Of a stretch of 64,000 bases of DNA, positions 16,114-23,770 are shown in pieces (the stretch's first letter is position 1; each line of letters begins with the position of its first letter). A program made the translations under genes and the position numbers. The notes under the pieces are model-generated. The model saw only the letters and a program-made list of their open reading frames with translations. It was not told where the DNA came from and did not search any database. The stretch comes from Oscillibacter sp. 1-3. GTDB taxonomy: Bacteria; Bacillota; Clostridia; Oscillospirales; Oscillospiraceae. The stretch lies in the NCBI RefSeq assembly GCF_000403435.2, contig NZ_KE159703.1:861033-925032 (forward strand), given 5' to 3'.

Positions 16114-16309
16114 TGTTTAGACCGCAACAGGTCAATATACATATCGCATTATACAGGAAAAACGGCTTTCTGACAAGTCCTTTTACAACTTAGGCATGAA
16201 GAAACTGACGGGATGCTCTCTATATTTATCTCGCCTGTCTTTTCTTGCACTTTTTTCAGATTCTCTGCGTCCTTACAGTGAAATTGGGGCGGTTGGGCTT
16301 CACTCTAAT
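16114..16309. promoter_or_regulatory. Candidate invertible promoter segment
   Basis: A 196-bp non-coding segment between the two inverted sites. It holds a strong promoter on the minus strand (16148-16176) and only a weaker plus-strand match (TTGTTT-17-TATACA at 16113-16141). Between the right site and the cyclase start there are only 40 bases without a clear promoter, so transcription of the downstream genes should depend on the orientation of this segment or on read-through. Confidence 0.75.
16148..16176 (-). promoter_or_regulatory. Strong promoter inside the invertible segment, pointing left
   Basis: On the minus strand TTGTCA (16171-16176), 17 bases, TATAAT (16148-16153): 11 of 12 consensus positions. 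As assembled it reads into the 3' end of the recombinase gene (antisense). After inversion about the spacer centres it would sit near 16270-16298 on the plus strand, with a start point about 90 bases before the cyclase gene. Confidence 0.75.
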
Positions 16310-16333
16310 ACAACATAACAAAAATTAAGTTGT
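16310..16333. repeat. Right recombination site (24 bp)
   Basis: ACAACATAA, spacer CAAAAA, and TTAAGTTGT. It is the inverse complement of the left site with one mismatch in the outer arm; the spacer is the exact complement of TTTTTG. It ends 40 bases before the GGDEF gene start. Confidence 0.85.
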
Positions 16334-16373
16334 TAATAGGCAGCTTGAGTTAAATATAGTGAGGGATATGAGT

Positions 16374-17294
16374 ATGGAAAAAATATTGATCGTGGACGAC
16401 AGCATTGTGCAGGCAGCACAGCTAAAGTCAATTATAGAAGATGAGTATGATATTACCGTCGCACAAACTGCGGAGGACGGGCTGCGTTTAGTGAGCGAGG
16501 GGGATTTTTCCCTCATTCTGCTGGATGTCGTGATGCCTGGAATGGACGGTTTTACGCTGCTGAAAATGTTGCAGGAGCAAATCGTGACTCAAAGCATCCC
16601 GGTCATCTTGATTACCAGCCTTGCAGATGTGACGAATGAGCAGCGTGGACTTGTTTTAGGAGCTGTGGATTATATTACAAAGCCATACATTCCCCTGATC
16701 GTTAAGGCAAGGGTCAACACACATATCAAACTCTACAAATATCGCAGACAGATTGAGCAGCAATCCATGACCGACCAACTGACAGGAATTGCCAACCGGC
16801 GTCGGTATGAACAATACAGCGCGACAAAATGGAGAGAAGCGATCCGCCTGCACGTTCCGTTCTCCATCTGTATGTTTGATATTGACCGCTTCAAAGTGTA
16901 TAACGATACCTTTGGCCATCCTGCCGGAGATAAGGTGATCGCTTCCGTTGCTCAGACAGCGGCGTCCTATTTGAAACGCAGTACGGATTTTCTTGCCCGC
17001 TATGGCGGCGAGGAATTTGTGGCATTGTCCCTGGGCGACAGTTCGCAGCAGATTTTTGAACACTTGAAGAAAATCCGACAGGCAGTAGAAAACCTGCACA
17101 TCCCCCATGATCCGTCTGTGGCTGAATGGGTCACGGTCAGTGTCGGAGGGGTCACGATTGTTCCTGATACGGAAAGCGCCTATGATTTTTACTTAAAAAT
17201 CGCGGACACCATGCTGTACGATGCAAAGAAAAACGGCCGGAACCGGGTCGTTTGGGCCAATGAAAGGCTGAAACAGTTGTGGGAAAAAAGGTAG
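16374..17294 (+). CDS. Response regulator with GGDEF domain (diguanylate cyclase)
   Basis: A 306-residue, two-domain cytoplasmic protein. The receiver domain (residues 1-120) has KILIVDDS, the phospho-acceptor Asp51 in LLDVVMPGMDG, and the TKPY lysine. The GGDEF domain has DQLTGIANRRRY, FDIDRFKVYNDTFGH and the active-site GGEEF at 211-215, with a product-inhibition I-site R202-S-T-D205 five residues before it. It should therefore make cyclic di-GMP under phosphorylation control with feedback. The start is the ATG at 16374, with GAGGG eight bases upstream; an earlier GTG/ATG is possible. No cognate histidine kinase is nearby. It is the first gene after the invertible promoter and is followed by a PilZ gene 42 bases later. 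Confidence 0.93.
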   Translation: MEKILIVDDSIVQAAQLKSIIEDEYDITVAQTAEDGLRLVSEGDFSLILLDVVMPGMDGFTLLKMLQEQIVTQSIPVILITSLADVTNEQRGLVLGAVDYITKPYIPLIVKARVNTHIKLYKYRRQIEQQSMTDQLTGIANRRRYEQYSATKWREAIRLHVPFSICMFDIDRFKVYNDTFGHPAGDKVIASVAQTAASYLKRSTDFLARYGGEEFVALSLGDSSQQIFEHLKKIRQAVENLHIPHDPSVAEWVTVSVGGVTIVPDTESAYDFYLKIADTMLYDAKKNGRNRVVWANERLKQLWEKR

Positions 17295-17336
17295 TCTGAC
17301 TGACATCAAAATATCAATTCATATGGGAGGTATATT

Positions 17337-18032
17337 GTGAGCTTATTGGAGCTTTTCAGAAAAAGGGCAAAAGAACGGCCACCTCAAGAGGATAAAGATA
17401 CAAATGGCACAGAAGAACTCGATATTTATTCGGGTATGCGGGTGGAAGTAACAACCGCCGCAGGACAGATACTCTTTGTGGCAAAGCTGATGGGCCTGCA
17501 TGGGGACAAGGCGGAGCTGCACCAATATTCGGAGGCCGCGATTGTCAAGGATGTTGAAACCATCCATGCCAGGATCAGAGGATATAGCGACTATGAGCGC
17601 AAAGCGGTCTATATGGAGGGCATAATTACACCCGGCCCCAAGCATATATGGCAAGTGGAGGAGCTGACCATCGTCCGCGTGGGAAATGACCGTGCCTTTT
17701 TCCGCCTGACCACAAACCTTGACGCCACCGCCACCATGTTCAGCGGATTGGCAATGGGAGAAAAGCCCTGCAAGCTGCTGAATATCAGTGTGGGCGGGGC
17801 CAGCGTCAGCTCGGAGTACAGATACCACGAGGGAGACAAATTTCTGCTGAAGGTCAGGCTGTTGGAGGACAGGCCGGAATCGGCCATGTTCAGCCAAATC
17901 GTGCGCGTTGTAGAAAAGGACGAGGGAAAATTCGAGTACGGGTGCCGATTTTTGGAATTGACCGAAGTCGATCAGGAACAAATAACACGGAATATTTTTG
18001 CAGCCCAGCGCCAAAAAAGGGGACGTTCCTAA
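17337..18032 (+). CDS. PilZ domain protein, probable cyclic-di-GMP receptor
   Basis: A 231-residue protein with YcgR-like plan. The N-terminal half (MRVEVTTAAGQILFVAKLMG, EGIITPGPKHIWQVEELT) resembles the YcgR-N beta-barrel. The C-terminal PilZ domain carries both ligand motifs: R119-AFF-R123 (RxxxR) and N149-I-S-V-G-G154 (NxSxxG). GGAGGTATATT precedes the GTG start. It directly follows the cyclase gene, so producer and receptor are co-expressed. Its target is unknown; flagella, secretion or surface structures are usual partners. Confidence 0.85.
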   Translation: MSLLELFRKRAKERPPQEDKDTNGTEELDIYSGMRVEVTTAAGQILFVAKLMGLHGDKAELHQYSEAAIVKDVETIHARIRGYSDYERKAVYMEGIITPGPKHIWQVEELTIVRVGNDRAFFRLTTNLDATATMFSGLAMGEKPCKLLNISVGGASVSSEYRYHEGDKFLLKVRLLEDRPESAMFSQIVRVVEKDEGKFEYGCRFLELTEVDQEQITRNIFAAQRQKRGRS

Positions 18033-18063
18033 ACATTCGTGAAAACATAAAGGAGAGTAGAAA

Positions 18064-18357
18064 ATGAGTATGTTCTATCGCCATAATCGCGGCGGCAAGC
18101 GGCTCCAAAGAAAACCAAAGTCTGAAAACAATTCAGGAGCACGGCTTGCCGCGCTCCTTTTGTGTTTGTCCATGCTGATGGGCTTTCTCCCCGCGCTGGC
18201 ATCTGCGGCAGACGATGAGGAAAAACTTTCCAGCATTGTGACGTTTGAAAGCATTTCCCTTCACTACGCTGGTGCTGACGGTCAGCCGGAGGCTGCTGCC
18301 ATTCAAAATGGCGCATTGATCGGACGAGATAAACAGTTAGCTTTGCGTTATACATAG
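18064..18357 (+). pseudogene. 5' end of a secreted surface protein gene, truncated
   Basis: After AGGAGAG the frame starts MSMFYRHNRGGKRLQRKPKS, followed by a long hydrophobic stretch ARLAALLLCLSMLMGFLPAL and the signal-peptidase-like ASAADDEE. This is an extended N-terminal signal of the kind seen on large cell-wall proteins. Only about 50 mature residues follow (IVTFESISLHYAGADGQPEA) before a stop, where the sequence joins hsdR remnant coding. The rest of the gene appears deleted. It is the third gene after the invertible promoter, so the phase-variable output was probably a surface protein. Confidence 0.65.
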
Positions 18358-19041
18358 TGTAGCCAACATCCCGGCGATTCAGAAGCAGGCTCCGCTGATT
18401 GACAAGCTCCTCCATACCAACTAACTGGACGATGCGGAGATCTATGAGTTTGAACACATCCGGGAGAGACTGCGGGATCTGATCAAGTATATCCCGTGGA
18501 ACTGGCTCATTATACCACTAATTTTGACGATGAAGTTTTGTCCATGGACTGGAAGAAGTCAGAGCTGGAGAACAATGATTTACAGAACTACAAAGCCAAA
18601 GCGGAGTTCTATGTCCGCCAGCACCAGGACGAGGTGGTGATTGCCAAGCTGAAAGGAAACGTCCCACTGACCCAGGAGGACGTTGGAGCGCTGGAGCGCA
18701 TCCTCTGGAGCGAGGTGGGCTCCAGAGAGGACTATGAAGCGGAGGTCGGCGCCAAGCCCTTGGGGGAGTTCGTCCGGGAGATCGTGGGCCTGGACATGAG
18801 AGCGGCGAAAGAGGCCTTTGCGGATTACCTCAATAACGCAAATCTGGACAGCCGGCAGATTTACTTTGTCAACCAGATCGTGGAGTACATTGTGCGCAAC
18901 GGTATGATGAAAGACCTGTCCGTTCTCCAGGAACCACCCTTCACCGACCAGGGCAGCGTGGTGGAGGTGTTCACCGACCTGTCCCTGTGGCTGGGAATCA
19001 AAGCGGTGATCGACAGGATCAACTCCAATGCCGCAGTGTGA
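18341..19041 (+). pseudogene. hsdR: 3' remnant of the type I restriction endonuclease gene
   Basis: From 18359 the translation reads VANIPAIQKQAPLIDKLLHT, then a stop (TAA at 18422-18424), then LDDAEIYEFEHIRERLRDLI. A frameshift near 18494 leads to ELAHYTTNFDDEVLSMDWKK and on to the end GSVVEVFTDLSLWLGIKAVI. This is the EcoEI-type C-terminal domain of HsdR, which contacts the methylase core. The nuclease and DEAD-box motor are gone. With hsdM and the hsdS fragment upstream it shows that 13491-18358 has replaced most of hsdS and hsdR. A GTG at 18496 could start a 181-residue fragment. Confidence 0.85.
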
Positions 19042-19052
19042 ATGTAACAATT

Positions 19053-19098
19053 TAAAGACCTGGGGCTGGATCACATTGATCAAAACCCCAGGTCTTTA
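19053..19098. terminator. Terminator after the hsdR remnant
   Basis: TAAAGACCTGGGG and its exact complement CCCCAGGTCTTTA flank a 20-base loop, followed by TACTTAATC. It lies between the hsdR remnant and the convergent minus-strand gene. Confidence 0.7.
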
Positions 19099-19137
19099 TA
19101 CTTAATCACAGATCTGATTCGGTGAAACGTATTCCGG

Positions 19138-20373
19138 CTATTTGCTGTATTGATCTTTCAAACTCTGGTGTCCCTCCTGATCCTTCCGGATTAGTTCCTC
19201 CGCAGTCAAATACTGCCACTGTGGATCGTCACTCGGCTTACTGAGATCAAGGAGCATTAGCGATGAGGGGTATTGCCGCTCAGGGTCAAAGTCCAGATCG
19301 GCAGCTACCCGTTTTTGCCAAATGCTTTCCTCTGGCGGCAGCTCCTGCTTGAGCGTATCATAGCTGGTCAGCTCGTGAGTGGTGTCGATACGGCGCAGAA
19401 ATTCTCTGGCCTCAATTTTTCCGGCCATATAATCCCGGCGTGCTTGACGGGCGTTTTTCTCCCACACATCGTACTGTATCACTGTCATAGGAATCAGCCG
19501 GTCCCGCTGATTCTCCGGCGCGTCCTGATAGCGCAGCATTCTGGCATACATCCGGTCCCGCAGCTGCTTGAACAGTTTGAGGGCATCGTCCTGCTCCGGA
19601 CCTTTTTTGCGTTTGAGGTTGGCCCCCCGCTTTTTACAGCTTTGACCGTCAAAGATTCGGTCACAGTAGCGGGTTGCCGCCTGAGTTCTGGGGATGAAAT
19701 AATTCCAGCAGTAATCACACCGGGCAATGCGCTGTTTCTCCTGCCGAAAGTACAGCAGAAGTTCGATCAGGCGAAGCTGGAACACAGAACCAACACAAAG
19801 TTGTAGAGGAGCATCCCCGTACCCGTCCAGATGGGCGGGGTCACAGAATGCGGCAATCTCAGGATACGCGTTATGCAGTTTCGCAAACCGCTCCTGCTGG
19901 GTGGCCCGCTCCGTCCCGTCGAAGGTCATCTCCATGATATTGCGAAGCCGGATCTGTGTGCGGATGGGAAGTTCCAAAACCTGGAGCAGGCGCTGTCCGG
20001 CCCGGAGGAGAAAGATGGGCGAACCGTCATCCTGCATCCGCAGCGCCTGATCCAGCAAGCTCCCCAGTACAAAAAAGCTGAGTGGGTCGATTTCCCGGAG
20101 CGTGGAGGGGAGCAGCAGCGCCTCAGCGGTCAAGTCCTCCAAATCCGATTCCGGTACATCCAGCCGTTCTGCAAAGAGCGGATGTTCCTCATACAGCCGC
20201 TGGATTTCCCGGCGGTAGGCTGTGTAGTCCATCTCCGCTGCGGCAACCAGGTCTTCCGCGGGAGTGATCAAAGGAAGGTGCTTCTCTGGTCCATACGCTC
20301 CGGACATCACAACACAAAATTTTCCGTCAACCCCGGTCTCGATCCAGAGGCCGGGGGATTTTTTGTCTGCCAT
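19138..20373 (-). CDS. DUF6076-like protein with zinc-finger motif
   Basis: A 411-residue protein common on Firmicute mobile elements and, as far as recognised, of the DUF6076 type. A cysteine cluster RCDYCWNYFIPRTQAATRYC followed by GQSCKKRG forms a probable zinc finger at about residues 215-250, similar to the CGNR-type finger. No enzyme motif was seen. GGGAGGGAGCGGT precedes the ATG. It diverges from the ATPase gene; a TTTCTT-17-TACAAT promoter lies just upstream on the minus strand (-10 at 20422-20427). The function is unknown. Confidence 0.65.
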   Translation of the reverse strand: MADKKSPGLWIETGVDGKFCVVMSGAYGPEKHLPLITPAEDLVAAAEMDYTAYRREIQRLYEEHPLFAERLDVPESDLEDLTAEALLLPSTLREIDPLSFFVLGSLLDQALRMQDDGSPIFLLRAGQRLLQVLELPIRTQIRLRNIMEMTFDGTERATQQERFAKLHNAYPEIAAFCDPAHLDGYGDAPLQLCVGSVFQLRLIELLLYFRQEKQRIARCDYCWNYFIPRTQAATRYCDRIFDGQSCKKRGANLKRKKGPEQDDALKLFKQLRDRMYARMLRYQDAPENQRDRLIPMTVIQYDVWEKNARQARRDYMAGKIEAREFLRRIDTTHELTSYDTLKQELPPEESIWQKRVAADLDFDPERQYPSSLMLLDLSKPSDDPQWQYLTAEELIRKDQEGHQSLKDQYSK

Positions 20374-20635
20374 ACCGCTCCCTCCCCAAAGTCACTTCAT
20401 GATGTAAAGACGGCTGAAATTATTGTAGCATGACAGCGAGGAAAAAGAAAGTCCGGACGAACCTCGACAACTGAATACCCGCCACCAGAGAGGATATGTC
20501 TCCGGCCCAAGTATCGCCACAACTCCGCAGACACGGACGAGCGTACCAGGAGAGAACACTACGCGGCAGGAAAGGCCCTGGCGCAGGAACAGGTATGGTG
20601 TGTGGCCAAAACAAATAAACAGAGGAGGAGCAAAT

Positions 20636-21622
20636 TTGAACAAGCTGAAACTGCTCACCATGAGCGACATTCCGGCGGAGGAGGTGCGGTGGCTCTGGTA
20701 TCCGTATCTCCCCAGAGGCAAGATCACGATTATCCAGGGTGACCCCGGAGAGGGCAAGACCACCTTCGTGTTGGCGCTGGCGGCTCTGCTTACACGGGGA
20801 CTGCCAATGCCTGGCTGTACGGAAAGTAGACCGCCCATGAACATCATCTATCAGACGGCGGAAGACGGCCTGGCGGATACGGTCAAACCCCGGCTCACAG
20901 CGCTGGGAGCGGATTGTTCCAAAGTGCTGGTCATTGACGAGAGTGAGCGGGAGCTGACGCTGAGTGACCGACGTCTTGCCCAGGCCATCCAAGAAACGGA
21001 TGCGGGACTGTTCGTCCTCGACCCCATCCAGGCGTACCTGGGAGACGGCGTGGATATGCACCGGGCCAACGAGGTGCGCCCCATCTTCAAACGGCTGGGG
21101 CAGCTGGCGGAGCAGACCGGATGCGCCATCGTACTGGTGGGGCACATGAACAAAATGCAGGGTGTCAAGTCCGCATACCGTGGGCTGGGATCCATCGACT
21201 TCCGGGCGGCGGCGCGGAGCGTACTGCTGGTGGGGCGCTCCAAGGATGACCCCGAAACCCGAGTGGTGGTACACGACAAGAGCAGTCTGGCTCCGGAGGG
21301 GGCGTCCATTTTGTTTTCTCTGCATTCAGATACAGGTTTTTCCTGGAGCGGGTTTTGCGATACCACCGCCAGCGAACTCCTCTCCGGCAGCGGCCCCGGT
21401 GTGACCAAGACAGAACAGGCGGAGCGTCTACTGTTGGAGCTGCTGAAAGGTGGTGAGGTCGCTTCTGAAGAACTGCTGAAACAGTCCTCTGCCCTTGGCA
21501 TCTCTGAGCGAACACTGAAGATCGCCAAGCAGAACCGTGGCGTGATCTCCCTCCGAAGGGGCGACCGCTGGTATGCCAAGCTGCCGGACACAGGTCAAGA
21601 GGGTAAGGGGGTAACGTGTTAA
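20636..21622 (+). CDS. RepA-like AAA/RecA-fold ATPase
   Basis: A 328-residue protein with a RecA-type ATPase core: Walker A GDPGEGKTTF near residue 33, Walker B LFVLDPIQAYLG, and VLVGHMNKMQG with RAAARSVLLVGR. The C-terminal tail (TERTLKIAKQ-like helices) resembles a winged helix. This is the RepA/AAA_25 helicase-loader type found on plasmids and integrative elements. The start is TTG at 20636 because GGAGGAG lies at a proper distance; no ATG fits. It begins the mobilization operon. Bases 20374-20635 hold only promoter-type sequence. Confidence 0.85.
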   Translation: MNKLKLLTMSDIPAEEVRWLWYPYLPRGKITIIQGDPGEGKTTFVLALAALLTRGLPMPGCTESRPPMNIIYQTAEDGLADTVKPRLTALGADCSKVLVIDESERELTLSDRRLAQAIQETDAGLFVLDPIQAYLGDGVDMHRANEVRPIFKRLGQLAEQTGCAIVLVGHMNKMQGVKSAYRGLGSIDFRAAARSVLLVGRSKDDPETRVVVHDKSSLAPEGASILFSLHSDTGFSWSGFCDTTASELLSGSGPGVTKTEQAERLLLELLKGGEVASEELLKQSSALGISERTLKIAKQNRGVISLRRGDRWYAKLPDTGQEGKGVTC

Positions 21623-21671
21623 AGACACTGCCCGGTTGCCCTCTTATGCAGCAGGCTGGGAGGAGCGAAAT

Positions 21672-21763
21672 TTTCTCCTTTAGGAGAAAGCCAGCATCGC
21701 GTTTGTCTGGACGCCGGCTTCCGCCGCCGCCCACCAAATGCCAATGTGGGGCGCCGCCCCACA
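21672..21763. other. Candidate origin of transfer
   Basis: Between the ATPase and mobC genes lie two inverted repeats: TTTCTCC/GGAGAAA (21672-21689) and TGTGGGGC/GCCCCACA with a 3-base loop (21745-21763), the second followed by CCCCG. A GC-rich hairpin just upstream of mobC is where MOBP-type elements usually have oriT. The nick site was not identified. Confidence 0.45.
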
Positions 21764-21784
21764 CCCCGTAGAACAGGAGGAACA

Positions 21785-22102
21785 ATGAACAAAGATACCA
21801 CTTTCAGTATCCGGATTGCCTCCAGGGATTTGGATACCATCAAGAAGAAAGCAAAGCAGGCCCGACTGTCCCAAAGCGATTACGTCACTCGGTGCTGTCT
21901 GGGCCGCCAGGTGGTGGTGATCGAGGACTTAAAAGAGGTTGCCAAGCAACTCCGGGCCATTGGCAACAATCTGAACCAGCTGACCGCGCTGTCCAATATG
22001 GGCCGCGTCAGTATCGTCAACCTGGACGGCATGACACAGGAACTGGCCGGGATCAGTGCCGCCCTGCGGGAGATCCAGGAGCGTGGGAGGTGGAGCAGAT
22101 AG
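21785..22102 (+). CDS. mobC: Relaxosome accessory protein MobC
   Basis: A 105-residue protein with a ribbon-helix-helix-like start (TTFSIRIASRDLDTIKKKAK, QARLSQSDYVTRCCLG) and the MobC signature KQLRAIGNNLNQLTALSNMG. MobC opens DNA at oriT for the relaxase. ACAGGAGGAACA precedes the ATG at 21785. Its stop lies 13 bases inside the relaxase gene, so the two are coupled. Confidence 0.88.
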   Translation: MNKDTTFSIRIASRDLDTIKKKAKQARLSQSDYVTRCCLGRQVVVIEDLKEVAKQLRAIGNNLNQLTALSNMGRVSIVNLDGMTQELAGISAALREIQERGRWSR

Positions 22103-23391
22103 CCATTATCCACTTTACCAACTATCCCAAGGGCCAGAGCCGCGCCTGTATGGGAGCGGTGATAAGGTACACACAGCAGGAGAAAAAAACACTGTGGGAA
22201 GATCGCCGGCTGGTCAGCGGAATCAACTGCCGTCCGGAGAGCGTCTACGATGACTTCCTGCGTACCAAGCTGCTGTACCACAAGGAGGGCGGCACGATGT
22301 TCTATCACATGGTGCAGTCCTTCCCGGCGGACGAGAAGGTTGACCCTGTCGTCGCTCACGCCGCCGCACTGGAGCTGGCCGAGTGGTTCCAAGGGCGGGA
22401 GGTGCTGGTCTGTACCCACGTGGATCGGGACCACATCCACTCCCACTTCCTCGTTAACAGTGTCAGCTTCGAGGACGGAAAGAAGCTGCACATTAGTGAA
22501 CCGGAGCTGGCGGAGTTACGTCAGCGCAACGACCAAGTGTGTATGGATTTCGGTCTGCCGGTGTTCCAACCTCAGAAAAAGCGAAAGGGTAAGTCTATGT
22601 CCGGGGCGGAGTACCACACTGCCGTCAGGGGAGAGAGCTGGAAGTTCCGGCTGATGAACACCATCGACGCATGTATGCGGTACGCCCGCAGCAGGGAGGA
22701 GTTCATCACACTCATGCGTAGTGAGGGCTACGATGTCCGCTGGACGGACAGCCGAAAGAATATCACCTACACTACCCCCAGTGGCATGAGGTGCAGGGAC
22801 GACCGACTCCACGACGAAAAATATTTGAAGGAGAGGATGGAGCTTGAGTTCAGAATCCGACAGGCAGTTATCCATGGAGGAGCTGCGCCGGCGGAATATG
22901 CAGAAGCCGCCAACAGAGACACTGCATCCCACAGCGGAGGAGTGGCAGAGGTTGACCGCTGCACTGACGGCAATGGGAGAACTCCTGGCGGAGCAGGTGC
23001 TTCTGCTGGAGAAGATAGCCGCAAGGCCCAATCCCTGGGCGACACAGGAACAGATGACGGAATTGATTCGAGAGGCAAGGGAGATACACCGCCTGTTGGA
23101 ACAGGCTGGGAAGAAGAGAGAGCGGCGCTTTTCTCTGCCAACGATCCGACTTCCCCGTCCTTCATCGGAGTGGCTATTGATTCCGGCGGTGCTGGTGGGA
23201 TTGCTGGCGCTGTGGTACGGTTGGGCCGCGCTCTGGAACGGTCTGACAATCCTGTTCCCATAAGCGACGCCACAACTGCACACAAGCACGCCGACAGCAA
23301 GACACTCCGCAGAGAGCGAGAAAAGAAAATTGCCCTCGGTCACAAAGAGGACGACCACGAAGATACGCAAACCTGGCAGCAGACCATGTGA
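22090..23391 (+). CDS. MOBP-type relaxase
   Basis: A 433-residue relaxase that nicks oriT and leads the strand in transfer. The N-terminal catalytic domain starts VEQIAIIHFTNYPKGQSRAC and carries the HUH motif in CTHVDRDHIHSHFLVNS, which coordinates the metal. The start is taken as GTG 22090 behind GAGCGTGGGAG. The C-terminal ~170 residues are low-complexity and probably disordered (GGAGASAGEDSRKAQSLG, SGGAGGIAGAVVRLGRALER); over that part a second frame is also coding-like (22844-23263). This relaxase is distinct from the fragment at 13492. Confidence 0.85.
   Translation: MEQIAIIHFTNYPKGQSRACMGAVIRYTQQEKKTLWEDRRLVSGINCRPESVYDDFLRTKLLYHKEGGTMFYHMVQSFPADEKVDPVVAHAAALELAEWFQGREVLVCTHVDRDHIHSHFLVNSVSFEDGKKLHISEPELAELRQRNDQVCMDFGLPVFQPQKKRKGKSMSGAEYHTAVRGESWKFRLMNTIDACMRYARSREEFITLMRSEGYDVRWTDSRKNITYTTPSGMRCRDDRLHDEKYLKERMELEFRIRQAVIHGGAAPAEYAEAANRDTASHSGGVAEVDRCTDGNGRTPGGAGASAGEDSRKAQSLGDTGTDDGIDSRGKGDTPPVGTGWEEERAALFSANDPTSPSFIGVAIDSGGAGGIAGAVVRLGRALERSDNPVPISDATTAHKHADSKTLRREREKKIALGHKEDDHEDTQTWQQTM
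22844..23263 (+). CDS. Membrane protein overlapping the relaxase gene (MobB-like arrangement)
   Basis: Wholly inside the relaxase gene in another frame, 139 residues. An N-terminal soluble part (MEELRRRNMQKPPTETLHPT) and a coiled-coil-like middle (ALTAMGELLAEQVLLLEKIA, MTELIREAREIHRLLEQAGK) are followed by one transmembrane helix, SSEWLLIPAVLVGLLALWYG. It starts with TTG at 22844 after GGAGAGGATGG, or ATG at 22874. In RSF1010, mobB likewise overlaps mobA and is membrane-anchored; the likeness is in layout only. It probably helps couple the relaxosome to the secretion channel. Confidence 0.6.
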   Translation: MSSESDRQLSMEELRRRNMQKPPTETLHPTAEEWQRLTAALTAMGELLAEQVLLLEKIAARPNPWATQEQMTELIREAREIHRLLEQAGKKRERRFSLPTIRLPRPSSEWLLIPAVLVGLLALWYGWAALWNGLTILFP

Positions 23392-23503
23392 TGATGGTCT
23401 GCTTTTTGTTATCCCGTTGGTGCGGGAAGAAAGGAGAAGCCTATCGACAGCCGTATAAATCAGGTAAAATACGGAAATTATTTTATAGAATGGAGGGACA
23501 GTC

Positions 23504-23665
23504 ATGTCTGAGCAAAAGTCCACTGAACAGCGCAGGAAAGAGACAGCGGCAAAGATCTGGCTGTCCTACTACAACCGGGTGCTGTATGAAAAGGGAGTCA
23601 TCACGGAGCGGGAGCGCAACAAGATGGCGCTGAAAATCGACGGCTGGAAAATGACCATGAGCTGA
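23504..23665 (+). CDS. Small conserved mobile-element protein
   Basis: A 53-residue protein, MSEQKSTEQRRKETAAKIWL, SYYNRVLYEKGVITERERNK, MALKIDGWKMTMS. TGGAGGGACAGTC precedes the ATG. Such charged helical proteins often sit just before large serine recombinases on Firmicute elements; a directionality-factor role is possible but unproven. A strong terminator follows at once. Confidence 0.65.
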   Translation: MSEQKSTEQRRKETAAKIWLSYYNRVLYEKGVITERERNKMALKIDGWKMTMS

Positions 23666-23670
23666 CAAAC

Positions 23671-23702
23671 AGGGGGACCGCAATTGTTGCGGTCCCCCTT
23701 GC
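23671..23702 (+). terminator. Rho-independent terminator
   Basis: A perfect 13-bp stem (AGGGGGACCGCAA and complement) with the 3-base loop TTG, then TTGCTTTGC, six bases after the small gene. It ends the mobilization operon before the recombinase gene. Confidence 0.85.
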
Positions 23703-23770
23703 TTTGCTTCATATTCTGTGATATACTGCAAGATAAAAAATGATAAAACGAACTACAAAGGAGACGAGCC

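Noticed and set aside
16113..16141. Plus-strand promoter TTGTTT-17-TATACA in the invertible segment as the main cyclase promoter in this orientation
   Set aside because: Matches 7 of 12 consensus bases against 11 of 12 for the minus-strand promoter, and its -35 overlaps the left recombination site. It could give basal expression and is kept as a caveat.
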